In this document: positions 49,401-61,400 of the stretch, piece after piece
Layout of the letters: every line of letters starts with the position of its first letter
Numbering within the stretch: position 1 is the first letter of the stretch
NCBI GenBank assembly: GCA_030268105.1
Contig: BSDZ01000086.1
Coordinates: forward strand, 1,488,001 to 1,552,000
Length of the DNA stretch: 64,000 bases
From: Volvox africanus
Lineage: Eukaryota; Chlorophyta; Chlorophyceae; Chlamydomonadales; Volvocaceae
Reading direction: 5' to 3'
Notes under the pieces: model-generated
Told to the model about the DNA's origin: nothing
What the model saw: the letters and a program-made list of their open reading frames with translations, nothing else
The model's database searches: none
Program-made: the position numbers and the translations under genes

Positions 49401-50661
49401 CGGCCGCCCCATGAATGACAACGGCGTAGCCTCGGTCGGTGCGGCCGTGATTGGACAGGGCGAGGGTGCTGGTAATGCTGGTGGCAATGACGACAGGCGG
49501 AATGGAGGCATGGGCGCAAGAGGTGGGTTCGGTGATGGCGCTGTGGGCACCTTCGCGCCCAAACTGGTGCAAGCCCTTGCGCTCTGGCCCCGCCTGTATT
49601 CGGTAGTACTCGATGGATGCTGGAAGGATGACGGTATCAGCATAGGAAACATGCCAGCGATGCCGCCAGCTGCGGTCGTCGCCGGCAACCAGGGTGCAGC
49701 ACAACCTGGGCCTCAGCCTTTTGAAGGGGCTGCTGCTGAGGCCGCCGGTGCCGTACTCCCTGCGGACGCAGCTGTAGCAGCTGTAGCAGCCGAGGCAGCC
49801 CCAGCCCCTGCGCCTGCGCCTGCTGCACCTGCAGCTGCTGCTGTGGCAGCGGCCGCAGAGATGGAGCCGCCTGCGGCCGATGCTCATGATGTTCGTCCCG
49901 AAGAGAGCAGTGTGTTGACTCGGCCTCGCGCCCCCAGCATGGCGCGACAATTTGTGCAGCTGCTGAAGCTGCTGGTGGGCCACCTGGACGACGCGCGGCG
50001 GGCGCCCACAGGCAAATGCTTTGTGGCGATGAACGTGGCAGGGCCCCGACTGGCGACCGAGATACGACATGAAGTGGCCCAGGCGCTGCCTGAAGCGTTT
50101 TTCGCTTGTCACGATCGGGACGGGGAATTCAACCTCAGTGGGCCTTACGTCCTATGCGACAGCGATGACGATGACGGTGGCGGCAGCGGCAATGGCAGTG
50201 ATGGCGGCGGCGGCGACGGTGTCGCAACGGCAGCCACAGCCGCTCCGGTAGATATCAGCGAAAGTCGGGTCATCTGTTTCAGTGATTTTTTTCCCAGTGT
50301 AACCAAGTTGGTACGGGTGCTGTGGAGTCTGGCATTGCTGCTGTGTTTGGCGCCGCTGGCCATTCCCCTAGTTCCGGTGTTGATGCCATTGGCGCTGCTG
50401 CTGCGACTGGGGGGGTTCAAATTGAAGTGGCATACTGGCAAGCTGAGAACCTCGCAGCATCAGTTCCCCGCTATCCCACCATCGGCGGGCGACTCAGATG
50501 GTGGTGGAGCAGACCCGACAGGACCATGGGTCAGTGAGGGCGGGCATGTGACCCATGGGTCTTCGGCATCGGCTGAGGAGCGCCTGCGTCCGCGGGGTTT
50601 GTACGCGTACAAGCGGGCGGACGACCAAATTATTGTGTACCTGGATGATGAGGGGCTTTAG
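46401..50661 (+). CDS. Large unrecognised leucine-rich protein, C-terminal TM
   Basis: Three exons: 46401-47258, 47772-48356, 48697-50661; 1135 aa, all phase 0. Exon 1 begins MSLPQPEDDAEELNP and includes LSLRGTCRLARAHVDEL, reminiscent of F-box/LRR-type starts. Exons 1-2 carry irregular leucine-rich segments (FPCLEVLLIRGEW, LQRLSLGL, LVQLRWLELWG, LELLRLYG) spaced like degenerate LRRs. Exon 3 holds helices, a Gly/Val-rich tract encoded by GGTGGC triplets (49105-49260), Ala/Pro-rich stretches and acidic Asp/Gly/Ser tracts. Near its end a hydrophobic stretch (LALLLCLAPLAIPLVPVLMP, then LALLLRL) is a likely membrane segment, followed by about 85 mostly hydrophilic residues. No catalytic motif is seen and no function is assigned. 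Intron 1 is almost wholly a CATCAC/CATCGTCGT microsatellite. The start is the first ATG after an in-frame stop. Confidence 0.68.
47266..47768. repeat. CATCAC / CATCGTCGT microsatellite, ~500 bp
   Basis: A long array of ACCATC, ACCATT, GCCATC and TCGTCG variants fills intron 1 (47259-47771) of the leucine-rich gene. It leaves both strands open: Ser-Pro-Leu repeats on plus, Met-Val-Thr repeats on minus. These are artefacts of the repeat. The array abuts the 3' acceptor (ACCATCGCAG). Confidence 0.95.
48591..48610. repeat. GCAAC pentamer repeat in intron 2
   Basis: Four GCAAC units follow degenerate CATCGCATC units, upstream of the pyrimidine tract and acceptor at 48696. Confidence 0.75.
49105..49260 (+). 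repeat. GGTGGC triplet repeat coding poly-Gly/Val
   Basis: In-frame GGT/GGC/GTC triplets in exon 3 of the leucine-rich gene encode a glycine-rich tract of about 50 residues. It is likely length-variable between strains. Confidence 0.85.
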
Positions 50662-53344
50662 GATTGGCAAATGCTAGCGGGGAGGGGAGGAGGGGGGGGG
50701 TATAGTTGCGGCATGTTGATACGTAGGAACCCCAAGACCGTATATCCGATTGGCCTCACATATGAAGGATGCCGGCCAACACAGGCCTCATGGACCCGGC
50801 GACCCATGGCCAGTGCCTGGATGACCAGGTATAGAGCCTATAAAGTCGAACGTTAAGTTGAAATTGCTGACAAGTCATTATAGGATACAGTTTATTATGG
50901 TCAATAAAGGCCGTTGATTTGTGCATGGGATTCACAGCGGCTGACATGACTTTGGGAGACCGATGCAGTTGTTTTCGGAGCGTCCGGAGAAACCTTTATC
51001 CATTAGGTCGTTTAGTTGACCCTGCCTGTTTGTTCAAGGTGGTTTGTTCGCGTGCCCATCCACACTGCTACGAGTAATTAGGTGAACTGCTTGCGTGTGC
51101 GGGTCGCCTACTGGCCTTGGTGGTAGAGTTCAGATCCTGTTCCACATCCGCCGTGTGCGGGCAGGTCCTTATCTTTTGATGAGTGAGGTGGAGGAGAAGG
51201 AGCAGGCGGATAGGTGGTTGCACATGCACCCTGGTGGGAGGCATCTCTAGGTTAGTTCTGAACATATGAACATCCGAACATATGAACATATGAACATTTG
51301 ACGTCCGCTGTTCGCCGCCCGCCCGACCGTAACGTGATGACGCGCCCGCGGAGACTCCGGTGCGGGCAGCACCACATGCATTGCAGCTACCGAGTACAGC
51401 CGCCTCAACTTCGTTACGAAACCGGGTAGTGCGATTTGGATTGCTGGGAGGATGTGGGTGACAAGGCATGGGGACGCGCCGTGGCTAGCTGCGTGAGGAC
51501 AGGTTCCAGTGTGCCAGGGACAACCAAGCAGTTTATAGGAGTGCTTTAGTGTCATCCGTGTGTATGAGCTGTCTTCAAGCTGTCAAGGGGTCGTGTCCCG
51601 GCTATGAGTGATGTAACCACCCGTCAGAGTGTGTAGCGTGTACGTGAAGGCAAGATTGGGGGCTATTGGGGGGTGTACCATAGAACACCATGCTCTCTAG
51701 CTGCTTAGAAAGTGCGCAGTTAGGCGCATAGGTTAAAAATGTTGTGGTGTCTCAGTATCGCAGGGTAGCATTTTGGTGCGGCGGCGCATACACAAATGGC
51801 GTGCAGGGCGCGTGGGCACCTTTGGTGCGGGTGGCGTAGACCTTTTCTCTGCTTGGGTGTAAGCCTAAGCCTAACCTTCAGGATGAAACCGCGAACGGAG
51901 TATAGGGGGCAGCTAAATCCAATGCGTGGTGGGACGCGGCGCGCGCGCGTACGTTTACAATAGCCTTGATTTGGGCTCGTGCGGATGCTGTGATAAATTC
52001 CGGGGTCATCTCACGTGGGGTCGCCAGGTGACGATGGTATTCAGCGATTCCGTGGACGATGACAGAACGAGACCCGCGGATTTCTGTCTGAGCCCCGCGT
52101 GCTTAATTCAGAGGTTGTGGCTGCACCGCAACCATGCACAGTACGTGCAGGTAGGTGCACGTACAAACCACGCACAGGTACGGTAGGTAAGCACCTGTGT
52201 TTGGGATTTGATCCGAGCTCATGTGGGGACGCAGCCGCGAGTTGTGACCAAAGAGAACCGCGAGCTACGATGTGTCCCCCCTACTGGAGGGCACAAACGA
52301 GAAAAGGGGGGAACTGGCCCACACCCGCTCAAAGGCGTACACCTCGTAGGGCCAACCTAGCGGGACACAACTTGCTCGCGCGGGTTGCTACTCAAATCTC
52401 GCTCCAAGCCCATGTGAGTACAACCCCAGCCTAGAGACACCCTAAAGAAGGGGGAGGATGGCGGGGAAAAAACAGGCCGGGTGGCGCGCAGGGATCTGCA
52501 CCAAGGCACTACTGACTAGCAAACGCTTAAGACCGGCACGGGTACAAGCTGGTCGCAACAGAAAACAACTTGATAAAAGCAACAATAGGCATCGAGGAAG
52601 CAGAGCTCAGGCACAGAAACGGGAATTTACCACTGCCGCACCACTGCACCCAATCGCACTCGTCTACAAGTCATACGGCTTTGTGAATGTAACGAGCACG
52701 CTATTGAGATTTTTGAAAGAGTGATTAACATACATATTCTATATGACTTTCCTAAGACGTCTTAACACGTCCGCTATCTCGTGTTAAGGTTGCTTGCCCG
52801 GGTGGATCCCAGACCATCACTTTAACGAAAGATTATGTTGAGTTAACTGATATTGCTCCAATTATAAACCTTCACACTTCTTATAGTAATGTCATTTCCA
52901 TCCGTTTCTATCTGTAGTTGTACGGATGTAACCGGTTAGGAACCTTAGAAGCAACGTGATGATTTCCGGTATTGCTGCCATGAACAGTTCGAATACATCT
53001 CAATTTGCCTAGCTTATGAGGCTGTTATTTAACTATAACCCAGATTGACAATCACCGGAGAGAAGGGTCGCAAAGCTCTTTCCTATATAAGATTGAGATG
53101 TAATATCATTTTGCATGATTAGGAGTAATATATTTCCTAACTACGTAACTCGTTAACACATTTTAGGCCAATTTCCAGAACCTAGAGAGCCCGGTCAGGA
53201 TAAATGAGCAGTGGGCAAAAGGTTAGAACCGTATTATTGAAAGCTAAATGTGGCATGTTGATTTTGGCAAGACACCACGACTGAACGGCCGCGTGCTCAT
53301 TGTGCTAGGGTGTCATGCTTTGCGAACGCCCGGGGCCATCACAA
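50662..53344. other. Intergenic, includes an AT-rich block
   Basis: No supportable gene. TGTAA at 51612-51616 may be the poly(A) signal of the leucine-rich gene. A GAACATATGAACAT-type repeat lies at about 51258-51297. The stretch ~52720-53240 is clearly AT-richer than its surroundings, with no open frame of note. Confidence 0.45.
51258..51297. repeat. GAACATAT(G) short tandem repeat
   Basis: Four degenerate copies of GAACATATG / GAACATCCG in intergenic sequence. Confidence 0.7.
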
Positions 53345-56300
53345 ATGGACACTGGCCCTGCGCCGAAGCCATTTCTACCATCATCAATGCCATCTGGATT
53401 GGAGCCACTGGGTCTTGTGCCGACGCAAAAGGTAAGCCACGCTACCCAGGGGTTGTCAACCTCAACACCCCTTGTTCAGATGTTTGCCCAGTAGCGGGTA
53501 ATGTAGCGCGCACAGCGCAAGCCTGCGGCATAAGTATCCAAACCCGGCCTTGGCCAAGAACCGGTCGGAGGTCACAGCAATGCCTAAGAACCTTGTGCGA
53601 CAGGCAAGGGTACCCAGCTATCATCTTGGTTGAAACTGCATCGCCCTGCGCTCCGCCCGGATAGAAGCCGATATCACAAAGATGATTGGGCGTTGCGTGG
53701 ACCCGCTACATTCATGCCAGAGTGCATGGACCGGGGTAGCCACCTCAGCGGGGATACTGGAGCCCCCTCAATCGCACAGCGGGATGTGCCAACACCGAGA
53801 ACTTACGATGAACCCCAGCTGTGTCTGTGTGCCAGTTGCGGGATGGCAGACCTAAGCGGTACATATAAGCAGCATACATGACCAGCGAGCTTGCCTCTCA
53901 GCCCTTTCAGAGGCTCCATGCTGCTGTGTCACAGTTTCAGGGACAGTCCTTTACCCCTACCTCTGCAGCCTGCACGCCGAATCTCTCGGACCAAACGCAA
54001 GGACCGCTTGCTGCGTTTACGACCACCCGCGTGCTGCGTCGTGTGAGACTGGGTTCGCTTTCAGTCCGGTCTAATGTATTGCAGCGCACCTACCTCCAGG
54101 ATTGCACCCTGCTTGCTATTGTTGCCTGGGCACAAGGGTGACAAGGATTCAAGCCCCGTCCTGCTCCATCCCGTTCCGTGCGCAGAACTTCCCGCCCAGC
54201 CTAGCGCCCAAGCCCCCAAACATCAACCTTAAGAGCATCGCCACAGTGCGGAGCATTGAGCAGGAGAACCGGCTGATGGCGCTCCAGGAGGAGGAGCGCA
54301 AGATGGCGGAGGCGACCAAGGCGGAGAATGTTTCAGCGTTTGGGTGAGCAGGGGCATGCGGGTGGGGTGGATATCCTGGGAACTAAGGGGGAAAGTAATG
54401 GAGGGCGGAGCGGCACGGACGCGCCCACGGGCGCGGGCGGAGGTGCGGTGCGGTGTGCGTAAAAGACCCGGATGATGATTAGCCTGGAGCGGCATGCGGA
54501 ACGGCTGCGCTAGTGCAAAGCTTGCAAAAAGGCGCCGTGTCGGTGTCGGTGTCGGTGTCGGTGAAGGGCCTTAGGAGGAGCGGCTTCTGTGTGTCTCCTG
54601 CACTCCTACGCTGTGGCGTCGTCGTGAAGGCCTGAAGTGCTCAGGCGCGCTTTGGAATTGCAGCGACCGTACCTGTTTCCAGCTTTCCACGTCACCGAGC
54701 CGGAGGCTTTCTCCCCTCCTGTTGGTATCGCTCAATCGACCATAGGGCCCAGTTGCGCGCCGCTATTCTTTCCGGTGATGACGTCGGCTTCTGGCGCGCC
54801 GCAAAGCACGCTGAGGACGTCAAGCAATCTGTGGAGGTGTCGAAATCCCGTGCTGAGGCCGCCGCCAGTGCCAAAGCAGTCGGCAGTGGCGGCACCGGCG
54901 GCGGCGACGGTGGGGCGACCATGGCGTCAATGAATTCGTTTGTGGATGACCTTTTCCAGCAGGCCACCCTGGCGTTGTATTCTCCAGGGAGGACCGATGG
55001 CACCAAAGACGCCAGCACCAGTGCTGCTGTCGCTGCCGTCGGGCCGGCGGCGGTGACATCGTCTGCTACGCCACGCAGCGCCGCCGGCGGGAGCCGTAAG
55101 GGTCGTGGCTCCAGCAAGCCGGCGTGGGCTCTTACGGAGGACGAGGTAGTGAAATTGGAGGACGCGGAAGAGGAGGAGCTCTTGAAGTTTGCTGATGAAC
55201 TGGACTTTGACGCCTTCATGTCGGCATTGGATGACCCGGAGCTGCAAGTGAGGAGAGAATGGAATGATGTTGGGCTGGTGTGGGCCTTATGTCGCTGCCG
55301 TGTCTCCTTGATAACACATGACGGATGTGATGCGCATGATGTACATCATCAATTGCGTGCTAGCTGGTTCACATGGGGCAGGCCGGGCAGGGAGGGGGGT
55401 TTGGAGATATTCCCGTCGTCGTTTAGCTTGTTGGAAATCACTCAAATGACGTTTTCCAGTACATAAAAGTGGTTATTACACAGATTGTACCCTTGTGGAG
55501 TCGCGGGTGGAAGGATGCTGGTTTCTGAATGGGTTCTGCTGGCTGAGAGCGGCACATGAGGGATCTTAGAAGGGTGCTGTTTCCATCTGTTTGATAAGGC
55601 AATTCCCCTTCCCTACTCCGCCTGACAAGCGCTCCTATGACCATCCCGATGGCCGGGCCTTTGGTGGTTCATTGCGCAGGAGTGTGTCAAGGCCAGCAGC
55701 GGGGAGGGCGGCAAGGGCCCGGCGCCTGGGGAGGAGAAGGCCTGGCGAAGGAACTTGGTGAAGGCCATGAATCACGTGGCGTTGAAGCGGGTAGCAGCTG
55801 CGGCGCGACGAGCGGAGCGAGACCGGGAGGACAACGACAGCGCATCAGTTGCAGTGGGCTCCGAGGGCGGGGCAACTGCACTAAGCAGGTCAGCATGTGT
55901 CTGTATGTCATTGCATGTGTCTGTAGCGCCGGGTTCAGCGTGCGTATAGACCACAGAAAAGCCCGGCTTCCTCAAAGGGTGAACATTCGTGCGGAGGTGG
56001 GAGTGGAGCTTTCAGGGGATCAGGCAGCAAGGCCAGCAGACGGGCACACAGTCCATGCTCTGGCGGCGATAAATCAGGCTGGTTCGGCCCCCGGGGAATG
56101 ATACATTTATATTGGGTAGAGGCACGAGATGCCGGGCCGGATCAGCGTTCTGCCAGCCCTAACGGCATGCAATCTACTTTCTGCGGAGTGAAGTTATCCG
56201 CCATGACAGAGGGCTGCTGTGTAGAGGCGCTGCTGTCTAGCAGGTGAGGCTAGCTCAGTGAGGCTCGGGAAGCGATCGCAACATACTCATGTGGAGCCAC

Positions 56301-56769
56301 ATCCGGGACCCACAAGCAATCGCCCCTGCATGCTGCTTGGGGTTCAACTCTGGCTTTATTCTCCGCAGTTTATCCTTCTTGGCCATTCCATTCTTCCCCG
56401 TACGCCCACTTGTCTCTGTCCGAACCTAATCCTTTCTGACTCCCCATACCCCGCCGCCCCGCCCTCCGTGCTACTGCCTTGCTGCGCCGCGTCCTTAGAG
56501 CCACCGCTGCCAGCAAGTTCAAGTCAGAGGCCGGAGCTGCGAAGCGTGCAGCACTGTCGGAGGTGAAGGGAGACGGAGGCGGTTGGGACGCCTCCACTCG
56601 CGCGTCCGACGACGTGGCCCGCATGGAACGCGCGAAGGCTGCCACACAAGAGGCATACGAGTTTCTGCGAGAAAATCCCGAGCTACGTGCCGTGCACTCA
56701 CCCGCCAGCGTGCGCGCCTTGATCACCAAGACGGAGTCCCAGATAGCGACTGGAAAGGCTGCGAGCTGA
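53345..56769 (+). CDS. Unrecognised coiled-coil protein, 5 exons
   Basis: Exons: 53345-53431, 54186-54343, 54746-55247, 55680-55888, 56499-56769; 408 aa in phase (an alternative last acceptor at 56514 is also in phase). The proposed start gives MDTGPAPKPFLPSSMPSG with a GTAAGC donor; this first exon is the least certain. Then come a basic/acidic helical segment (LKSIATVRSIEQENRLMALQ), a Gly/Ala-rich stretch, an acidic motif (AWALTEDEVVKLEDAEEEEL, then LLKFADELDFDAFMSALDDP), a basic helix (WRRNLVKAMNHVALKRVAAA), and a C-terminal ENPELRAVHSPASVRALITK motif. The last two blocks look like conserved domain signatures, of the kind seen in cilia- and flagella-associated coiled-coil proteins, but I cannot name the family. 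No membrane segment or enzyme motif is visible. Confidence 0.7.
54537..54563. repeat. GTGTCG hexamer repeat
   Basis: Four and a half GTGTCG units in intron 2 of the coiled-coil gene. Confidence 0.85.
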
Positions 56770-58425
56770 AGGCGGCATCACGGAAACGAAATGGGACCAC
56801 TGCTTGCTCCTCAATGTGGGATAGCGCTTATGTATGGGCATGGTCTAGGCTAGGGCTTGAAATCTGAATGGAAAATAATCGCAGGTTACGCGAACCCACC
56901 TTACCTAACCCTTGTCACGACATAGCTGTACACATATTGTACACAATATGCGCCGTACCGTACACAACGACAGGGGCTGGCAGACGGTGAGCCGCGTGTG
57001 AGGCTCCAATCTTGGTTGGCTGGGTACGCGGTATGCTGGCTGACGTGGCCACATGGGAGATGACGCAAAGAGTTGTGAGGGCATGACTCGTTTGAAGGTT
57101 AAACAGCGAGCGGGGTGGGCGTGAGCTTTACCGGGTCTCTCACCCGTCCACGTGCCGCTGTAATTCCGGAGCTGTTGCGAAGGGTTGCGAATGAGAGTAT
57201 AGACAAAGAGCCGCTACCCTTCATGTTACGGCAGCAGCATGGAGATGAGCGGCGACCGCGGAGGCGCTGTGTTGCACGTGAATGCGGCAATCTAAATGGA
57301 AAATATTCTTGTGCACAACGTGTGTACGTGCGCGTATGCAGATGTGCATGTGCGTATGTATGTGTGTATGTGTGGAGGGGGCCGGGGTTAAGGTAAGTAA
57401 CGGACCCGCGGGTGTGCGTGTAATGGCCCTGGGAAGTCGTACGCCATAACCTGGTGTAGGAACCCAATACCGCATCTTTAGGTCGTTTGCGAGCTCTGGT
57501 TTAATTTTATCTCCAGTAATTTCCCAAAGCAGAAAATGGACACGCGCGGAAAAAAGGCCCTTCTGATGGCCCTTCTGAAGTGCTTTGCGTGGTTCTGGTG
57601 CGCGTTGTGTGTGCCTGTGTGTGTATACATCCTTGGTGATCGGACGACGTTGTGGTAACCCGGGGGGAAGGTCTGTATCGCAGAGTGTAAGAAATCAGGA
57701 AGTGCTTCTTGTTGTCGAAACGCGATTTTGGCACTGCGGGACTTGGCGGGCAACAACGCCCTTGCAGCCATGGGGAGGCCTGCTTGCAGCTGGTACCTTA
57801 CGGCGGCAGCAGGATCAGCCCAATATCCGTCGAAGGAGATGATGGAGGAGGACACGACGCGAAGTAGAATCGATGTAACCTACCATACCGGTGGCTCTCA
57901 TGGCGGGAAAAAATACAAGTAAACGTAAAAAGGCACCGGTATAACTCGCAACCAGACAACAACCGCTGACATGTAATGCAACGAATATCGGTCCGTACAC
58001 TTTGGAAAAATATCGGTCCGGGGTCAGGTTTCGTTTGTTTAATCGCAAGACGCCCGAGGAGGAGAGGGGCGTATTTCTGAACCCCAACTTCCTCTTTTTC
58101 CGGAACCCTAATACCCTCCGAAGCAATGGAGTGGTCTTGAGGACCTTGTCATGAGCTTCGCCGCCAGTATAGGCAACCGCGTGAAATAGAGGAGCGTGGA
58201 GGCGTGGAGGCATTTCCCCTCTCCAGCCCCCTGGGATTTATAGGCTGTAGACATATATCTCCTCCCTGCCTAATTGCCTAGCTGGCTGCTCGATAAATGG
58301 CGCTGGATGTGTCTCGCCACGAACCCCACGACACACATGCCAGTCACAACACCCTCTCCCGCCCGCCCGGCCTCACAAGTTGACTATCCAGCCGCAGCAC
58401 AAGTAGCATCCACAGAAGCGGGAGA
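56770..58425. other. Convergent 3' regions, no firm gene
   Basis: Lies between the coiled-coil gene stop (plus) and the transporter stop (minus). TGTAA occurs at 57159-57163 and 57419-57423, both usable by the plus gene. A GTGTATGTGT-type run is at about 57320-57375. At 57480-57920 both strands have Ala-rich open frames of 64-125 codons with no recognised motif and no clear splice partners. Confidence 0.4.
57159..57163 (+). terminator. Candidate TGTAA poly(A) signal, coiled-coil gene
   Basis: TGTAA 390 bp past the stop at 56769, on the coding strand. A second copy at 57419-57423 is an alternative. Confidence 0.4.
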
Positions 58426-61400
58426 TCATCGGGAGCTAAGGATAATAAGGCCCGTTAGCGAGATGGGCTCACCCTTGAGCAGACGTTGGAAGCTCACCCA
58501 CGAGGTGCCGTACAAAACGACTGCCACCCAGAATACGACCCCGTAGCCGCCAGTGGCCTGTCGTCATAACATTGAAACGAGGGCGGGAGGGGTGTGGCGA
58601 AACTCCCTCCCCTATGGGGTGCAGGGAGTCTGGGTTGGAGAGGCGTCGCAGGATGGCAGCACACCGACTCCCTAAGCCCTCCGTCGGGCAGAGCCCACCA
58701 GGCCATACCCAACGCCTACACGTTCGGCATGTCATACGCCTTTCCATACCTACCCTTCCTGACAAGGTGGGGAAGGACCCATCATGTCCCCCTTCCCCTC
58801 CCCCTCTCAACAGCATCAATAATCGTAGTCCCCGACTTCATCTTAGACTCGGGGATTTTGAAACCCGTCCACCCTTTTAGTGCCCACAAGCTAAGGGCCC
58901 TCAAGCCCTGTGGCGGCTCTAGCACTACCCGTCAGCATCTTCCCCACCTGGAGTACCGCCCCGGTAGCCAGGTTGCCAGCAATCCCCCCCAGTATGCTCG
59001 CGGTGTTGGTGAGACCCAGCAGCTGACCAGCATCAGCGGCAGCGACGTCCTGCAGCGGCGGGATGCCCACGGAAGCGATGGTGGGGGCTAGGACGGGCGC
59101 AAGCCCGTTGGTCAACTGAAGCAGGGTATCACGGGGTTGCGCTCTGCGCGACTTGTTTTCACGCACTTTCAGGTAATTAATTAGGTAATGACGTACGACC
59201 CTGTAGGGCACTTGCCTGCACGTACGCATGGAAGCCACCGAAGCTGAAGCCGTAGCAACCCACCGCCGCCACCAGACACGCCGTCGCAGCCAGCGGCGGC
59301 AATGAGCCCCCAGGTGCTGCGGCGAGGGGCAAGACGGCAGCCGCGCAGCCAAGCGTAGACACCGCGTGCATGCCACGGCGTACGGCCAGACGTGTCGTAC
59401 GGCCACTGCGCACCAGGCGGTCCGCCAGGCCGCCGGCGACGGTTCCGGTGAAGGCGGCCGCCAGCCAGGGAAGAGACGCCAGTAGCCCTTCCCAATTGGC
59501 GTAATGATCGATATCATAACAGCACACATCAAGTCATCCGGTGGCAAGGCTTCAGCGAAAAAACTCAAGTGGAGGGAGGTTGCCAGAGCGTATGACGAAC
59601 TTGTGAAGTGCAGCAGATTGAGTGGAACACTCATTCACATTGATACACCGGCATGCGATAACAGGTGATGAAGTAGGTAATGAACAAAATCACGATCACA
59701 GTACGACGCGTGCCGACGTCACCACGCCTGACAACGCCGTACCGAACCTACGGGACGCCACGCAGATGACGCATCCCAGCACCAGGACGAGTTCAGCCTT
59801 CCTAGCTCGTTTCCCACCTGCTCTGCAATACACTAGTGGCCTGGTCCCCTCAATACGATTCGTGACGCATGCGTACCTGCATTAGCCAGGTCTACTATTC
59901 CCAGGGACTGCAGGTACATGGGCGTCCAGGCCTGCAGTACGAAAAAGCCCCAACCGATGACGCCGTGACACCAACAGAGCGCTGCAACCTGCGACAGTCG
60001 GAGGGAGGAGGTGCAGGTCGGGGACAACCGGTCGGGTCACAGGAAACCGGGGTAGTTTAGCGTCGATCGCAGCGAACCCAACGACCCCAATGACCCCAAT
60101 ACACAACCAAAACTGGGAAAATACCTGAACCGTGTGCGTGCGACATGGCACCTGGCTCGTAACATATACCTCGACATGTATCTTTCCTTCATCCCCTGGC
60201 GCCAAATGCACTTCTTCCCCCCGAGGAGCCACCTACCTGTATGAGAGTGCTCCGCCGCTGAGATGATTCCGCTGGAGGAGGGGTGTCCATCCGTGATGGT
60301 GGGTCCAAGGACCCACGTCTCCCTGAAATCGACACGGTTTCTGAAGCGGCCGCTCGTCCAGGCAGCAGTCTTCCTGCCCCACTCGCCGCCGCTGTCTGCG
60401 CAGCCGCTGAAGGTGACGTGAAAGCAGCCTGTATCGGTGCCGCCGATGGCGGCTCGTCCCTTTCCACTACGGGCCGGGCATAGGTCAGGGAGTGAGTCGA
60501 GGTGGGCAGGTCTGGTACCTCCACCTGCTCCTCGTTTACGAGCTTTTGCTCCTGCCGTTGTTCTGATGGCGCTTCAGGCAGATGCGGCTGCCGCAATGGG
60601 GAGGGTGGCGGTGGCAGCTGTCCCTTGCGCCGTTTTGAAGGCAGAGGCGGACGGGTCCCGATTCTTGCCACGGCAGCGCTGCCTAGCACCGCCCACATGA
60701 CGCCGCCAGCGGCGGCGGTAATGTACGCTGCGGGCCAGCCGCCGCTGCGGCCCGCCAAGTGAGGCCCGACGATAAGGCCCAGCACGCCGCCTGGGCACCA
60801 CACATCCAGTGAGCAATGCATGTGTGGCAAAAGAGCGGACACGATGTGTGTCCACGGGCGGCAGACGAATAGACGAGACCTGGTACTGCTGTTGAGGAGA
60901 ACAATTTACTGTTGGGCCCCCGAAATTGCTTTACTGAAGGTAACGGCAAGATGCATGAGTGTGTTTCAAAACGCTGTCAGCGGTGGCAGCGTGGCGGGTC
61001 GTTTTCCCGGCAACTGCGATGGCATGAGGCATGAGAGCATCAAAAGAGTTCAAAGCTCTTTGCATCCGTGTCCGAGTACCCTCCTCCCGCCACATCTCCA
61101 CGCCGTTTCCTGATATACCTTTGCCAACCCTCCATCTTGCCCCATCTCCTCCGTCCCCCCCATTTTTCCCCAGTCTTTGACGCGGGAGTTCCTCCTTCGG
61201 GAGTTCGTCTGTCCCCTCGCCTTCCACATCTTCCACATCTCCTGGCGCCTACAATCCTACCAACTTCACTTTCACCATCGGCCCCTATCCTTCCCTTCAC
61301 AACTCCCTTCCCATCACAACTCACACACCCCTATCCTTCCCTTCGCAACTTCGCTTCACACCTTCATTGGCAGCTGCTGCTCTTCATGAACCCAATCGCT

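Noticed and set aside
57478..57922. Ala-rich frames on both strands
   Set aside because: Neither strand has splice partners, motifs or a clear start; not enough to call a gene.
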